This document shows positions 32,605 through 41,253 of a DNA stretch of 41,501 nt, piece after piece (within the stretch, counting starts at the first letter, position 1; each line of letters opens with the position of its first letter). This stretch comes from Oscillospiraceae bacterium (GTDB taxonomy: Bacteria > Bacillota > Clostridia > Oscillospirales > Oscillospiraceae). Made by a program: the position numbers and the translations under genes. The notes under the pieces are model-generated. The model was not told the DNA's origin and searched no databases. It was given only the letters and a program-made list of their open reading frames with translations. The stretch covers positions 1 through 41,501 of the forward strand of contig JAFQCJ010000054.1 in assembly GCA_017416445.1 (NCBI GenBank), written 5' to 3'.

Positions 32605-34701
32605 TTATTCTTTTGTTTCTTCTGCTTTGGATTCCCCGGTCTGCTCCTCTGCCGTCTCCCCCGGCATGGGGATGGGCTTGGAGACAATGTTGATGTGCTT
32701 GGCGGGGGGCTCGATCACATCGGGGGAACTGGGGCGGAACAGCGGCTGCTGGGGCGGCTTCTTTCCCACGCCGTAGTTGTCCACTGTCTCGGGATCCCGA
32801 CCCTCGATAATGGCCATCATCTCCTGACCGGTGATGGTCTCCTTTTTCAGCAGATAGGCTGCGATCTTGTCCAGCAGCTCGCGGTTTTCGGCCAGAATGG
32901 CCTTGGCCTCCTCGTGGCACTGGCGCAGGATCTTGATGGTGGCACGGTCGGCGGCGGCGTAGGTCTCCTGGGCGCAGGACATGGAGTAGGTGCCGTCGAG
33001 GTACTGGTTGTGTATCGTACCCAGGGCCATCATATCGAATTCCTCGCACATACCGAAGCGGGCCACCATGCTGCGGGCCAGTTCTGTGGCACGCTCGATG
33101 TCATTGGCGGCACCGGAGGTCATGGTGTTGCACACCACCTCCTCCGAGGAACGGCCTGCCAGCAGCGTGCGGATCTCAGCGAGAATGTCCTCCTTGGACA
33201 TGAGGAACTTCTCCTCTTCAGGGAGGTGAAGGGTATAACCCAGCGCGCCCTGGGTATGGGGTACAATGGTGATCTTGGACACGGGCTGGACATTCTTCTG
33301 CTTGGCAGCCACCAGCGCGTGACCCACCTCGTGATACGCAATGACCCGCTTCTCCTCCTCGGTGATAACAGTTCCCTTCTTCTCGGCACCGGCGATCACC
33401 AACTCGAAGGAAACCAGCAGATCCTCCTGATTCACGGCCCGGCGGCCCTTACGGACGGCCCGGAGGGCGGCTTCGTTGACCAGGTTGGCCAGATCTGCGC
33501 CCACCGTACCGGCGGTAGCCTGGGCGATCTTCTCCAGATCCACATCCTCCGCCAGATGGATACCGCGGGTGTGCACCTGCAGAGTGGCCAGACGGCCGGC
33601 AAAATTGGGGCGATCCACCGTGATGCGGCGGTCGAAGCGTCCGGGACGCAGCAGTGCCTTATCCAGCACCTCGGGACGGTTGGTAGCACCCAGGACAATG
33701 ACGCCCTTGGAGGGATCGAATCCAGCCAATTCCGCCAGCAGCTGGTTCAGCGACTGCTCCCGCTCATCGTTTCCACCGAAGCGACCGGCAGAATCGCGGC
33801 TCTTGCCGATAGTGTCGATCTCGTCGATGAAGATAATGCAGGGAGCAACCTTGGCGGCCTCCTTGAACAGATCTCTCACACGACTGGCACCCACACCTAC
33901 AAACATCTCCACAAAGTCGGAGCCGGAAATGGAGAAGAACGGTACACCCGCCTCACCGGCCACCGCCTTGGCCAGCAGTGTTTTACCGGTACCGGGAGAA
34001 CCCACCAGCAGCGCACCCTTGGGAAGCTTGGCACCGATGGCGGTATACTTGCCGGGATTGTGGAGGAAGTCGATGATCTCCTCCAGGCTCTCCTTGGCCT
34101 CGTCCTGACCGGCCACATCCTTGAAGGTCACACCGGTGGATTTCTCCATATAGACCTTGGCGTTGGACTTACCCACATTGCCGATACCGCCCATTCCGCC
34201 GCCGCTGCGGCTGAGGAAGCGCATCAGCAGCATGAACATGGCGACCATCAGCACCGTAGACAGGATGAAGTTCACCATGAACTCCATCACAGGGCTCATC
34301 TGGGCCTTATAATAACCAGAGAAGTCCACATTTTTCTCCCTCAGCAGAGGCAGGAGGGCTTCGTCATACAGTTCAGCGGTGTAGAGCAACACCTTGGATT
34401 CCTCGCTGTTGGTGTACTTCTCCCCTTCTTCGTCGGTGAAGACATAGCCGTTGACAGGGGTGATGTAGATCGTGTCGTCCTTAAACAGCACCTCATCCAC
34501 TTTGCCCTTTTCCACCATATCCACGAACTCGCTGTAGCGCACCTCGTGGGAGGTGGAGGCATTGGCGGCGTTGCCGGAATAGGCGGACATATAGTTTAAA
34601 ATTACTGTCAGCACCACGGCCCACGCCACAAGGGTCAAAATACCCTTCAAACGGGGGTTGGGCTTGTTGTTTTTATTGTTTTTGTTGTTTTGACCGGACA
34701 T
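32605..34701 (-). CDS. ftsH: ATP-dependent zinc metalloprotease FtsH
   Basis: A membrane-anchored AAA+ protease that degrades unstable and misfolded membrane and cytoplasmic proteins as a hexamer. In the 698-residue protein, residues 19-38 and 141-162 are the two membrane spans, with an extracytoplasmic domain between them. Walker A is GSPGTGKT (234-241), Walker B IIFIDEID (near 289-296), and the arginine-finger region LRPGRFDR follows. The zinc site is HEVGH (457-461), a permitted variant of HEAGH. The N-terminus is very Asn/Lys-rich and the C-terminal tail is acidic. AAGGAGG precedes the ATG. Confidence 0.97.
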   Translation of the reverse strand: MSGQNNKNNKNNKPNPRLKGILTLVAWAVVLTVILNYMSAYSGNAANASTSHEVRYSEFVDMVEKGKVDEVLFKDDTIYITPVNGYVFTDEEGEKYTNSEESKVLLYTAELYDEALLPLLREKNVDFSGYYKAQMSPVMEFMVNFILSTVLMVAMFMLLMRFLSRSGGGMGGIGNVGKSNAKVYMEKSTGVTFKDVAGQDEAKESLEEIIDFLHNPGKYTAIGAKLPKGALLVGSPGTGKTLLAKAVAGEAGVPFFSISGSDFVEMFVGVGASRVRDLFKEAAKVAPCIIFIDEIDTIGKSRDSAGRFGGNDEREQSLNQLLAELAGFDPSKGVIVLGATNRPEVLDKALLRPGRFDRRITVDRPNFAGRLATLQVHTRGIHLAEDVDLEKIAQATAGTVGADLANLVNEAALRAVRKGRRAVNQEDLLVSFELVIAGAEKKGTVITEEEKRVIAYHEVGHALVAAKQKNVQPVSKITIVPHTQGALGYTLHLPEEEKFLMSKEDILAEIRTLLAGRSSEEVVCNTMTSGAANDIERATELARSMVARFGMCEEFDMMALGTIHNQYLDGTYSMSCAQETYAAADRATIKILRQCHEEAKAILAENRELLDKIAAYLLKKETITGQEMMAIIEGRDPETVDNYGVGKKPPQQPLFRPSSPDVIEPPAKHINIVSKPIPMPGETAEEQTGESKAEETKE

Positions 34702-34732
34702 AGCGTCCTCCTTATTCTATCGTTCGCCGCTC

Positions 34733-34761
34733 AGTATAGCACATTTTTCCACTCTTCACAA
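34733..34761 (-). promoter_or_regulatory. Promoter of ftsH
   Basis: On the minus strand TTGTGA, 17 bp, TATACT. Confidence 0.78.
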
Positions 34762-34806
34762 GCCGCTATCCCCCTTTCTCGCTGTAAAATTTCTATGAAT
34801 GAACTC

Positions 34807-34835
34807 TTTATCTCAGAAAAACTTTGTGTTATACT
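34807..34835 (+). promoter_or_regulatory. Probable promoter of rlmB
   Basis: TTTATC, 17 bp, TATACT, with TGT before the -10 giving an extended -10 that compensates for the weak -35. Confidence 0.6.
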
Positions 34836-34877
34836 GGATGCTGAATTGATATGCAAGTGAATATGTGAGGTAAAAAC

Positions 34878-35657
34878 ATGAAAGAACAGAGCAAAGTGGA
34901 GAAAAAGAGTTTTCTTGAGGCCGAGGCCGATGGCATCATCGAAGGCCGCAATGCGGTGATCGAGGCGCTGCGCTCCGAGACCGCCATTGATAAGATCTAC
35001 CTCGCCAAGGGTGAGACGGATAAGACACTGGGCCACATCGCCTCCAAAGCACGGGCCGCCGGTATTGTGGTGGTGGAGGCCGACCGCCGCAAGCTGGACA
35101 ATATGTCCCGTACCCACGCCCATCAGGGCGTCATCGCCCTTGCTGCCGTCCGCGAGTACGCCACAGTGGAGGATATTCTCGCCGTTGCCGCCCAGCGAAA
35201 TGAAGCACCCCTGCTGGTGATTTGCGATGAGATCTCCGACCCTCATAATCTTGGTGCCATCATCCGCACCGCCGAGTGCGCCGGTGCCCATGGTGTCATC
35301 ATTCCCAAGCGCCGCAGTGCAGGCCTCACCGCCATCGTGGCCAAGACCTCGGCAGGGGCTGTCAGCTATCTGCCTGTAGCCCGTGTAGCCAATCTCTCCG
35401 CCACCATCAAGGAACTGAAAAAGCAGGGCGTATGGGTCTTTGGCACCGCCGCCGATGCCTCCACCAATCTCTACGATGCCGACCTCAAGTCCGCTGCCGC
35501 CATCGTCATCGGCTCTGAGGGAGACGGCATGAGCCGCCTTGTGGCGGAGAACTGCGATTTCCTCGTCTCCATCCCCATGAAGGGTCGCATCTCCTCCCTC
35601 AACGCCTCCGCTGCAGCCTCCGTGCTGCTGTACGAGGCGGTGCGTCAGAGAGGTTGA
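34878..35657 (+). CDS. rlmB: 23S rRNA 2'-O-methyltransferase RlmB (SpoU/TrmH family)
   Basis: Methylates the 2'-OH of a guanosine in 23S rRNA (G2251 in E. coli) using S-adenosylmethionine. The 259-residue protein has an N-terminal substrate-binding domain (IIEGRNAVIEALRSETAIDKIYLAKG) and a knotted SPOUT domain. That domain shows the three SpoU motifs: DEISDPHNLGAIIRTAECAGAHGVI, VIGSEGDGMSRLV and IPMKGRISSLNASAAASVLLYE. A lysine-rich N-terminal extension of about 15 residues precedes the core. The stop is 4 nt before the next gene, which starts with GTG, so translation is coupled. Confidence 0.95.
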   Translation: MKEQSKVEKKSFLEAEADGIIEGRNAVIEALRSETAIDKIYLAKGETDKTLGHIASKARAAGIVVVEADRRKLDNMSRTHAHQGVIALAAVREYATVEDILAVAAQRNEAPLLVICDEISDPHNLGAIIRTAECAGAHGVIIPKRRSAGLTAIVAKTSAGAVSYLPVARVANLSATIKELKKQGVWVFGTAADASTNLYDADLKSAAAIVIGSEGDGMSRLVAENCDFLVSIPMKGRISSLNASAAASVLLYEAVRQRG

Positions 35658-35661
35658 GGGA

Positions 35662-37680
35662 GTGCCCCGCTACGAGGACAACCAAATATTCTCTCTGGAG
35701 GACATTCTCGCTGAGTTTGGCTCCGGTGGGGCGCAGCCTGCCCAAAAAGAGGCAGCTCCCCTGCCTGTTGAACTGGCAGGATCCCCTGCTGCGCCAGATG
35801 CACCGCCGCCTGTCCACAGCGAAACTGCTCCCGTACCGCCTGTAAAACAGGAGGAACCGCCGGACAGAGTCTCCCTTAAAGATGTGATGCAGGATACCGT
35901 GGAGGCAGTAATGGCCGAGCAGGAGGACGGCATTCTGGCTGAACCTCCCACACTGCGGGAGCGTCTCACGGCACTGCTGAGCCGAAAGGAGCGGCGCTTA
36001 CACCAGGATACTGAGCAGCTTTGGCTCACCGAGCCGCTGCCGCAGCCGGAGGAACCCCTGGAACCGGAGCCGGACAGTGACGATGCCCTGCGGCTGGAAA
36101 AACGCAAGGCCGCGAAACTGCGCCGCGCCGCAGTATGGTCGCTGCTTCCCACTGTTTTCCTGACGGTCTTTGCCCTTGTGGAAAAACTGGGGTACCTGGC
36201 TGACTATCTCAATATGCTCCCCTTTCTCCGGGGCTGTATCTATGGTGGCTTGCTGCTCCTGTCTGCCCTTATTGCTGTTCCCGCGTGGCGTTTTGCCTTT
36301 GAGCAGCTGCGTCAGCGTCGTTTCTGCTATGAAGTAGGTGTCCTGCTGCTGACGGTGGTCACATTGGGTGCCTGCGCCTGTGATGCCCTTGCTCCCGGTG
36401 GCGTTGCCCCACTGGCAGCGCCTGCATCGGCACTGCTGTGCGGTGCACTGTGGGGACGCTTCCTCCACAGTCGAGCCCGGCGTGATGCCTTCCGCCTTGT
36501 GGCACTGGGAAATGTACCGGAGACGGTGGTCTCTCCTACCGAAGCAGGGGTATGCCGCCAAAAAGGTGTCATTGAGGGCTTTTTCCGCCTTTGGGATGTG
36601 CCCGACACCTCCTCCACGGTGCAGAACTATCTCCTTCCCCTCCTTCTCAGCACCGCCACAGTGCTTGCCGCACTGGTCTGTCTGTCCGGGTCGTGCATGG
36701 AGCAGTTCCTGTGGGTCTGGTCGGCACATCTCTGCGCCGCTCTGCCCATCTCCTTCCCCCTGTGTGCCGCTCTGCCCGTAAGCCTTTTGCAGCATCGCCT
36801 CGGTCGCTGCGGCAGCGCACTGGCCGGCTTTGCCGGTGCCAGAGCTATTACCGGCCGCCGCCGTCTGCTGGTAACGGAGGATGACCTCTTCCCCGCCGGT
36901 GCCGTTGCCTTCAATGGCTACAAGCTCTACGGAGAAGAGCGTCTGCGGATGATGTCCTATGCCGCCTCCATGGCCCAGGCCGCCCAAAGTCCCCTCTATC
37001 CTCTGTTTCGCCAGCAGCTCAATGCCGAGGGTGGCTACATGACACGGGTGGACGACCTCCACTTTCTGGAAGAGGGCGGCATCGTAGGTACCATCCACGG
37101 TGAGACAGTGTCCATGGGTAGCGCCTACTTCATGCGCAAACAAAAGGTCTCTCTTCCCTCGGATCTGAAGCTGCAGACCGGCGTGTTTCTTGCAGTTGAC
37201 GGCGTACTGTGCGCCATCTTCGTCATCAAATACCGGCCCTCCCGCAATGCCGAGTGGGCCCTCCGTGCCCTGCGGCGCAATCGCATTCGCCCCGTATTGG
37301 CAGTGCGCAGTGCCAATGTGACACCGGGACTCATCAAGCGCAAATTCGGTGTGGACTGCCGCTGCATCTACCCCACTGTGTCGGCCCGACTGGCTTTGTC
37401 GGATTTAAGCCACCAGACAGGCGAAAAACCCTACGCCGCCCTGTACCGTCACGGGCTCCTGCCTCTGACGGAGACGGTCATCGGAGCCCGCCGCCTCTGT
37501 GCTGCCGTCCGCCGCGGTACGGTGCTGAGCTTCATTGCCGCAGCATTGGGTCTGTTCCTCACCTACTACCTCACCGCTGCAGGCCGTTTCGGTGCGCTGG
37601 AGCCTCTGTATATGCTGGCCTTCCTGCTGGTTTGGCTGCTGCCCACGCTGCTGCTGGGCGGTTTGGTAAAGCACTTTTAA
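35662..37680 (+). CDS. Pseudo-P-type ATPase (P1B-like, catalytic motifs lost)
   Basis: I find no known function for this 672-residue protein, but its layout follows heavy-metal P1B ATPases. Residues 1-150 are charged, proline-rich and probably disordered. About eight membrane spans lie near 156-176, 191-211, 222-244, 247-267, 323-343, 349-375, 618-638 and 648-668. The metal-binding CPC region reads ISFPLCAALP (363-372), and the DKTGT site is TEDDLFPAG (405-413). AASMAQAAQSPLY (434-446) replaces the SEHPL loop, and AVRSAN (547-552) replaces TGDN. GDGxNDxP is absent and the actuator domain is very short. AVDGVLCAIFVIKYRPSRNAEWALRAL (511-537) remains clearly ATPase-like. The frame is intact, so it is not simply decayed. 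The GTG start has GAGAGG 8 nt before it. Confidence 0.75.
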   Translation: MPRYEDNQIFSLEDILAEFGSGGAQPAQKEAAPLPVELAGSPAAPDAPPPVHSETAPVPPVKQEEPPDRVSLKDVMQDTVEAVMAEQEDGILAEPPTLRERLTALLSRKERRLHQDTEQLWLTEPLPQPEEPLEPEPDSDDALRLEKRKAAKLRRAAVWSLLPTVFLTVFALVEKLGYLADYLNMLPFLRGCIYGGLLLLSALIAVPAWRFAFEQLRQRRFCYEVGVLLLTVVTLGACACDALAPGGVAPLAAPASALLCGALWGRFLHSRARRDAFRLVALGNVPETVVSPTEAGVCRQKGVIEGFFRLWDVPDTSSTVQNYLLPLLLSTATVLAALVCLSGSCMEQFLWVWSAHLCAALPISFPLCAALPVSLLQHRLGRCGSALAGFAGARAITGRRRLLVTEDDLFPAGAVAFNGYKLYGEERLRMMSYAASMAQAAQSPLYPLFRQQLNAEGGYMTRVDDLHFLEEGGIVGTIHGETVSMGSAYFMRKQKVSLPSDLKLQTGVFLAVDGVLCAIFVIKYRPSRNAEWALRALRRNRIRPVLAVRSANVTPGLIKRKFGVDCRCIYPTVSARLALSDLSHQTGEKPYAALYRHGLLPLTETVIGARRLCAAVRRGTVLSFIAAALGLFLTYYLTAAGRFGALEPLYMLAFLLVWLLPTLLLGGLVKHF

Positions 37681-37783
37681 TGCAGGGTGTCGTTTTCACC
37701 GAAAACAGAGTAAAATTCTTGTTGATTTTGCCGAAACGCCCCGTTCTTTGGCGAGAAATCTTTATAAATTGAAAAAAAGACAG

Positions 37784-37812
37784 TTGCCAGACGCAAATAA
37801 ATACGCTATACT
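37784..37812 (+). promoter_or_regulatory. Promoter of the EF-G-like gene
   Basis: TTGCCA, 17 bp, TATACT. The leader to the ATG at 37883 is about 65 nt and carries a hairpin, AGCACGG with CCGTGCT (37830-37852). Confidence 0.85.
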
Positions 37813-37882
37813 TTATATGTTGAGCATTTAGCACGGCAGAAAATCCCGTGCTTGATACAATTTGAAGGGAGAACAACACATT

Positions 37883-39946
37883 ATGACTGCTAACGAGATT
37901 CGCAATATTGCACTGCTGGGTCACGGCGGCTCCGGTAAGACCTCTCTTGCCGAGCATATGCTCTTTATGACCAAGGGCAGCGATCGTCTGGGCCGCACCG
38001 CCGACGGCAACACCGTCTGCGACTACGACGCCGAGGAGATCAAGCGCCAGATTTCCATTTCTCTGGCTTTTGCCCCCGTTATGTATAAGAACACCAAGAT
38101 CAATGTCATGGACGCCCCCGGCAACTTCGACTTCGCCGGCGAGGCTCTGTGTGCTGTCCGCGCTGCTGAGTGCGCTGTGCTGGTTGGCGCCGCCAAGGAC
38201 GGTCTGTCCGTTGGTATGGAGCGCAACTGGAAGATGCTGGGCAAGAAGCCCCGCATGATCTTTATCAACCGCACCGAGGAAGATAACAGCGATTACGCCG
38301 CCTGCCTGGAGGCTCTGCGCGGCAAGTTCGGTCAGGCCATCGCCCCTATCGTGGTCCCCGTTATCAACGGCAACAAGGCTGTCACCGCTATCGTTGACCT
38401 GCTGCACAACAAGGCCTATGAGGTCAAGGGCGGCAAGGCTGTGGAGTGCGCCATCCCCGGTGATGTGGCCGATGAGGTGGAAACCCTCCGCGCTGAGCTG
38501 ATGGAGACTGCCGCCGGCGCCGATGAGGAGCTGATGGAGAAGTTCTTCGACACCATGGAGCTGTCCGATGCCGATATGGCCAAGGGTCTGAAGATCGGTG
38601 TCCGCGAGGGCAGCATCTGCCCCGTGCTGTGCGGTTCCGCTGTCACCGGTCTGGGCGTGGAGATGCTGATGCAGACCATCGTGGACCTGTGCCCCGTGGC
38701 TACCGATATGCCCGCTGAGGCTGCTGCCGACGACGATGGCAACGCTGTCGAGGTCGCCTTTGATCCCAACGGCCCCACCGCCGCTATCGTATTCAAGACC
38801 ATCTCCGATCAGTACGGCAAGTTCTCCATGATCAAGGTCGTCCGCGGTAAGGTCACCGGTGATATGGCTCTGTACAACACCACCACCGGCAACACCGAGA
38901 AGCTGGGTCGTCTGTATGCCATCAAGGGCAAGAAGACCGAGGAAGTCAAGGAGATCTGCTGCGGTGATATCGCCGCCATCGGTAAGATGGATAAGGTCAA
39001 GACCGGTGATACCCTGTGCGACGGCAAGAACATTGTTAAGCTCCCCGCCATCGAGTATCCCCAGCCCTGCTATGAGCGCGCCATCTCCCCCAAGGTCAAG
39101 CAGGAGATCGAGAAGATGGGTACCGGCCTGAACAAGCTGAATGAAGAGGATCCCACCTTCCATGTGGTCAACAACGCCGAGACCCACCAGACCGTTATCT
39201 CCGGCGCCGGCGATATCCAGATCGATGTTCTGTGCGCCAAGCTGAAGTCCCGTTTCGGCGTGGATACCGAGCTGGCCACTCCCCGTGTCCCCTATCGTGA
39301 GAAGATCCGCAGCCGTGTGGAGAAGCGCGGTCGCTATAAGAAGCAGACCGGCGGTTCCGGCCAGTTCGGTGATGTCGTGATCGTCTTTGAGCCCCAGAGC
39401 GAGCAGGAGGACATGATCTTCGAGGAGGCCGTCTTCGGCGGCTCCGTGCCTAAGAACTACTTCCCCGCCGTTGAGAAGGGTCTGCGCAAGTGCTGCCTCA
39501 CCGGCGTGCTGGCAGGCTACCCCGTGGTGTTCCTGAAGGCCACCCTGACTGACGGTTCCTACCACCCCGTTGACTCCTCCGATATCGCCTTCCAGCTGGC
39601 AGCCGGCCTTGCCTTCAAGGACGCTCTGCCCGAGGCCAAGCCCGTGCTGATGGAGCCCATCGGCGAGCTGAAGGTCACCGTCCCCGATAACTTCGTGGGC
39701 GATGTTATGGGCGACCTGAATAAGCGTCGCGGCCGCGTCATGGGCATGAACCCCACCGGTGACGGCGAGACCGTGCTGGAGGCCGAGGTGCCCATGGCAG
39801 AGATGACCTCTTATGCCATCGACCTGCGCTCCATGACCCAGTCCCGCGGTCAGTTCACCTTCGCCTTTGTCCGCTACGAGGACTGCCCCGCTGCCGCTCA
39901 GGAGAAGGCTATCGCTGAGGCCAAGGCCATGGCCGAGGCTGAGTAA
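37883..39946 (+). CDS. EF-G-like translational GTPase (EF-G2 type)
   Basis: A 687-residue EF-G paralogue. Domains I-V are recognisable: G1 is GHGGSGKT (residues 13-20), the switch region EEIKRQISISLAF replaces EERGITI, G3 is DAPG (77-80), and domain IV carries KKQTGGSGQFGDVVIVFEP. These variants are those of EF-G2 or FusA2-type proteins rather than the main EF-G. The G4 motif, normally NKxD for guanine, reads NRTE (129-132), so guanine specificity may be altered. The ATG at 37883 has AAGGGAG about 11 nt before it. Codon use is very biased, suggesting high expression. There is no ribosomal protein or tuf neighbour. A role in ribosome recycling or stress translation is possible, unproven. Confidence 0.88.
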   Translation: MTANEIRNIALLGHGGSGKTSLAEHMLFMTKGSDRLGRTADGNTVCDYDAEEIKRQISISLAFAPVMYKNTKINVMDAPGNFDFAGEALCAVRAAECAVLVGAAKDGLSVGMERNWKMLGKKPRMIFINRTEEDNSDYAACLEALRGKFGQAIAPIVVPVINGNKAVTAIVDLLHNKAYEVKGGKAVECAIPGDVADEVETLRAELMETAAGADEELMEKFFDTMELSDADMAKGLKIGVREGSICPVLCGSAVTGLGVEMLMQTIVDLCPVATDMPAEAAADDDGNAVEVAFDPNGPTAAIVFKTISDQYGKFSMIKVVRGKVTGDMALYNTTTGNTEKLGRLYAIKGKKTEEVKEICCGDIAAIGKMDKVKTGDTLCDGKNIVKLPAIEYPQPCYERAISPKVKQEIEKMGTGLNKLNEEDPTFHVVNNAETHQTVISGAGDIQIDVLCAKLKSRFGVDTELATPRVPYREKIRSRVEKRGRYKKQTGGSGQFGDVVIVFEPQSEQEDMIFEEAVFGGSVPKNYFPAVEKGLRKCCLTGVLAGYPVVFLKATLTDGSYHPVDSSDIAFQLAAGLAFKDALPEAKPVLMEPIGELKVTVPDNFVGDVMGDLNKRRGRVMGMNPTGDGETVLEAEVPMAEMTSYAIDLRSMTQSRGQFTFAFVRYEDCPAAAQEKAIAEAKAMAEAE

Positions 39947-39968
39947 GTCTCCCTTATATTTAAATAGT

Positions 39969-39996
39969 AAAAAGCCGCCCGGGAGGGCGGCTTTTT
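39969..39996 (+). terminator. Terminator of the EF-G-like gene
   Basis: AAAAAGCCGCCC and GGGCGGCTTTTT form a perfect 12-bp stem with a GGGA loop and T-rich tail. Confidence 0.95.
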
Positions 39997-40041
39997 CTTC
40001 TGGCTTCCCTCCAGAAAATTTTTCCGAAAAATTTTAAAAAT

Positions 40042-40066
40042 ATACTTGACAAATAAAGTCCAGTAT
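40042..40066. promoter_or_regulatory. IscR/Rrf2-like operator at the perR promoter
   Basis: ATACTTGAC, AAATAA, AGTC, CAGTAT: by hand it matches about 22 of the 25 positions of the E. coli IscR type-1 consensus. It overlaps the -35 of the perR promoter, as its twin does at the Rrf2 gene. Confidence 0.7.
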
Positions 40067-40074
40067 GGTAGTAT
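40046..40074 (+). promoter_or_regulatory. Promoter of perR-rubrerythrin
   Basis: TTGACA, 17 bp, TAGTAT. The -35 is inside the IscR-like palindrome. Confidence 0.78.
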
Positions 40075-40086
40075 ACAAATGCAATC

Positions 40087-40099
40087 AATAATCGTTATC
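40087..40099. promoter_or_regulatory. Possible PerR box
   Basis: AATAATCGTTATC resembles the core of the B. subtilis PerR box (TATAATNATTATA) at nine of twelve fixed positions. It lies just after the expected transcription start of perR, a place suited to autorepression. Confidence 0.5.
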
Positions 40100-40118
40100 G
40101 TTAAGGAAGGAGGCGAGA

Positions 40119-40508
40119 ATGGAGAGAGCTACACGACACAGTCCCAAGCGGGAGGCCATTCTCTCCTGCATCCGCTCCACTGACTGTCATCCCTCTGCCG
40201 AATGGGTCTACAACATGCTCAAGCCGCAGATCCCCGATCTGTCCCTGGCAACGGTGTACCGCAATTTGGCTCGATTCCGCCAGGACGGCGTGATCCGCGT
40301 TATCGGAAGTATCGATGGTCAGGAGCGCTACGATGGCGACAAGTCGCCCCACGCACACTTTATCTGCCGCGATTGTGGTAAGGTGGCCGACCTTCCCCAG
40401 GTGGAGGTCAACCCCCCGGAGATGGCGCAGGTAGGCCGGAGCGAAAACTGCAGCGTGACCTTCTACGGCTGCTGCAACGAATGTCTGGCGAAGAAAACAC
40501 AAAATTAG
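40119..40508 (+). CDS. perR: Fur-family peroxide-responsive regulator, PerR type
   Basis: A 129-residue Fur-family repressor. The N-terminal winged helix includes LSLATVYRNLARFRQDGVI. Zinc for structure is held by Cys83, Cys86, Cys119 and Cys122. The sensing site of PerR corresponds to His24, His78, His80 and an Asp near position 72 or 91 (ERYDGDKSPHAHFICRDC). The reverse rubrerythrin gene directly downstream is a classic PerR target and supports PerR over Fur or Zur. AAGGAGG lies before the ATG. Confidence 0.88.
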   Translation: MERATRHSPKREAILSCIRSTDCHPSAEWVYNMLKPQIPDLSLATVYRNLARFRQDGVIRVIGSIDGQERYDGDKSPHAHFICRDCGKVADLPQVEVNPPEMAQVGRSENCSVTFYGCCNECLAKKTQN

Positions 40509-40534
40509 TTAACTATCGTTTCCCACAGGAAACG
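40506..40534. repeat. Palindrome and hairpin between perR and rubrerythrin
   Basis: TAGTTAACTA (40506-40515), overlapping the perR stop codon, is followed by TCGTTTCC-CACA-GGAAACGA (40516-40535). Without a T-run it looks like an operator or an RNA processing/stability hairpin rather than a terminator. Confidence 0.5.
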
Positions 40535-40587
40535 AATCATAAGAAAACAACAAAAACAAAAAATTTAAATTCATGGAGGAAAAAATT

Positions 40588-41154
40588 ATGAAGAAGTGGG
40601 TCTGCCCTGTTTGCGGTTATGTACATGAAGGTGAAGTTGCTCCTTCCGAGTGCCCTGTTTGCCATGTTGCCGGCGAGAAGTTCTTTGAGCAGGCTTCCGA
40701 GCGCGTCTGGGCTGCTGAGCATGTTGTGGGCGTAGGTAAGGTCTTTGGCGAGGATGTTCCCGAGGATGTCCGCGAGAAGATCATCTGCGATCTGCGCGCC
40801 AACTTCGAGGGCGAGTGCTCCGAGGTGGGTATGTATCTGGCTATGTCCCGTGTGGCACACCGTGAGGGTTATCCCGAGATCGGTCTGTACTGGGAGAAGG
40901 CCGCTCTGGAAGAGGCCGAGCACGCTGCCAAGTTTGCCGAGCTCCTGGGCGAGGTGGTGACCGCCTCCACCAAGAAGAATCTGGAGATGCGTGTTGACGC
41001 TGAGAACGGCGCAACTCTGGGCAAGTTCGAGCTGGCTAAGCTGGCTAAGCAGTGGAATCTGGATGCCATCCACGACACCGTCCACGAGATGGCTCGTGAC
41101 GAGGCCCGCCACGGCAAGGCCTTTGAGGGTCTGCTGGAGCGTTACTTCGGCTAA
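40588..41154 (+). CDS. Reverse rubrerythrin
   Basis: Reduces hydrogen peroxide, and in clostridia also takes part in O2 reduction. The 188-residue protein has the reversed order: a rubredoxin-like domain first (Cys6, Cys9, Cys22, Cys25 in [10 protein letters not shown]...ECPVC), then a four-helix ferritin-like domain. The diiron ligands of that domain lie in [21 protein letters not shown] and [12 protein letters not shown] start at 40588 because GGAGGA lies just before that ATG. The codon bias is that of a highly expressed gene. It probably shares the perR transcript, and it ends at a strong terminator. Confidence 0.93.
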   Translation: MKKWVCPVCGYVHEGEVAPSECPVCHVAGEKFFEQASERVWAAEHVVGVGKVFGEDVPEDVREKIICDLRANFEGECSEVGMYLAMSRVAHREGYPEIGLYWEKAALEEAEHAAKFAELLGEVVTASTKKNLEMRVDAENGATLGKFELAKLAKQWNLDAIHDTVHEMARDEARHGKAFEGLLERYFG

Positions 41155-41170
41155 GAAAATTGGAAACATA

Positions 41171-41200
41171 GGGGCGGGAGATTCTCCCGCCCCGTTTTGT
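41171..41200 (+). terminator. Terminator of the rubrerythrin gene
   Basis: GGGGCGGGAG and CTCCCGCCCC form a 10-bp stem with an ATT loop, followed by GTTTTGTT. Confidence 0.93.
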
Positions 41201-41253
41201 TCCTACGACCCTTATTATAACCAACCATTCGACACACTGAAAGGAGTTAGCAT

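Noticed and set aside
35662..37680. Calling the pseudo-ATPase gene a pseudogene
   Set aside because: There is no frameshift or stop over 672 codons, the membrane topology is kept, and the start has a ribosome site. Loss of motifs points to a changed function rather than decay.
37571..39565. 664-codon open frame antisense to the EF-G-like gene
   Set aside because: A shadow frame of a strongly biased gene; its translation is Leu/Gly/Ala/His-rich and shows no domain.
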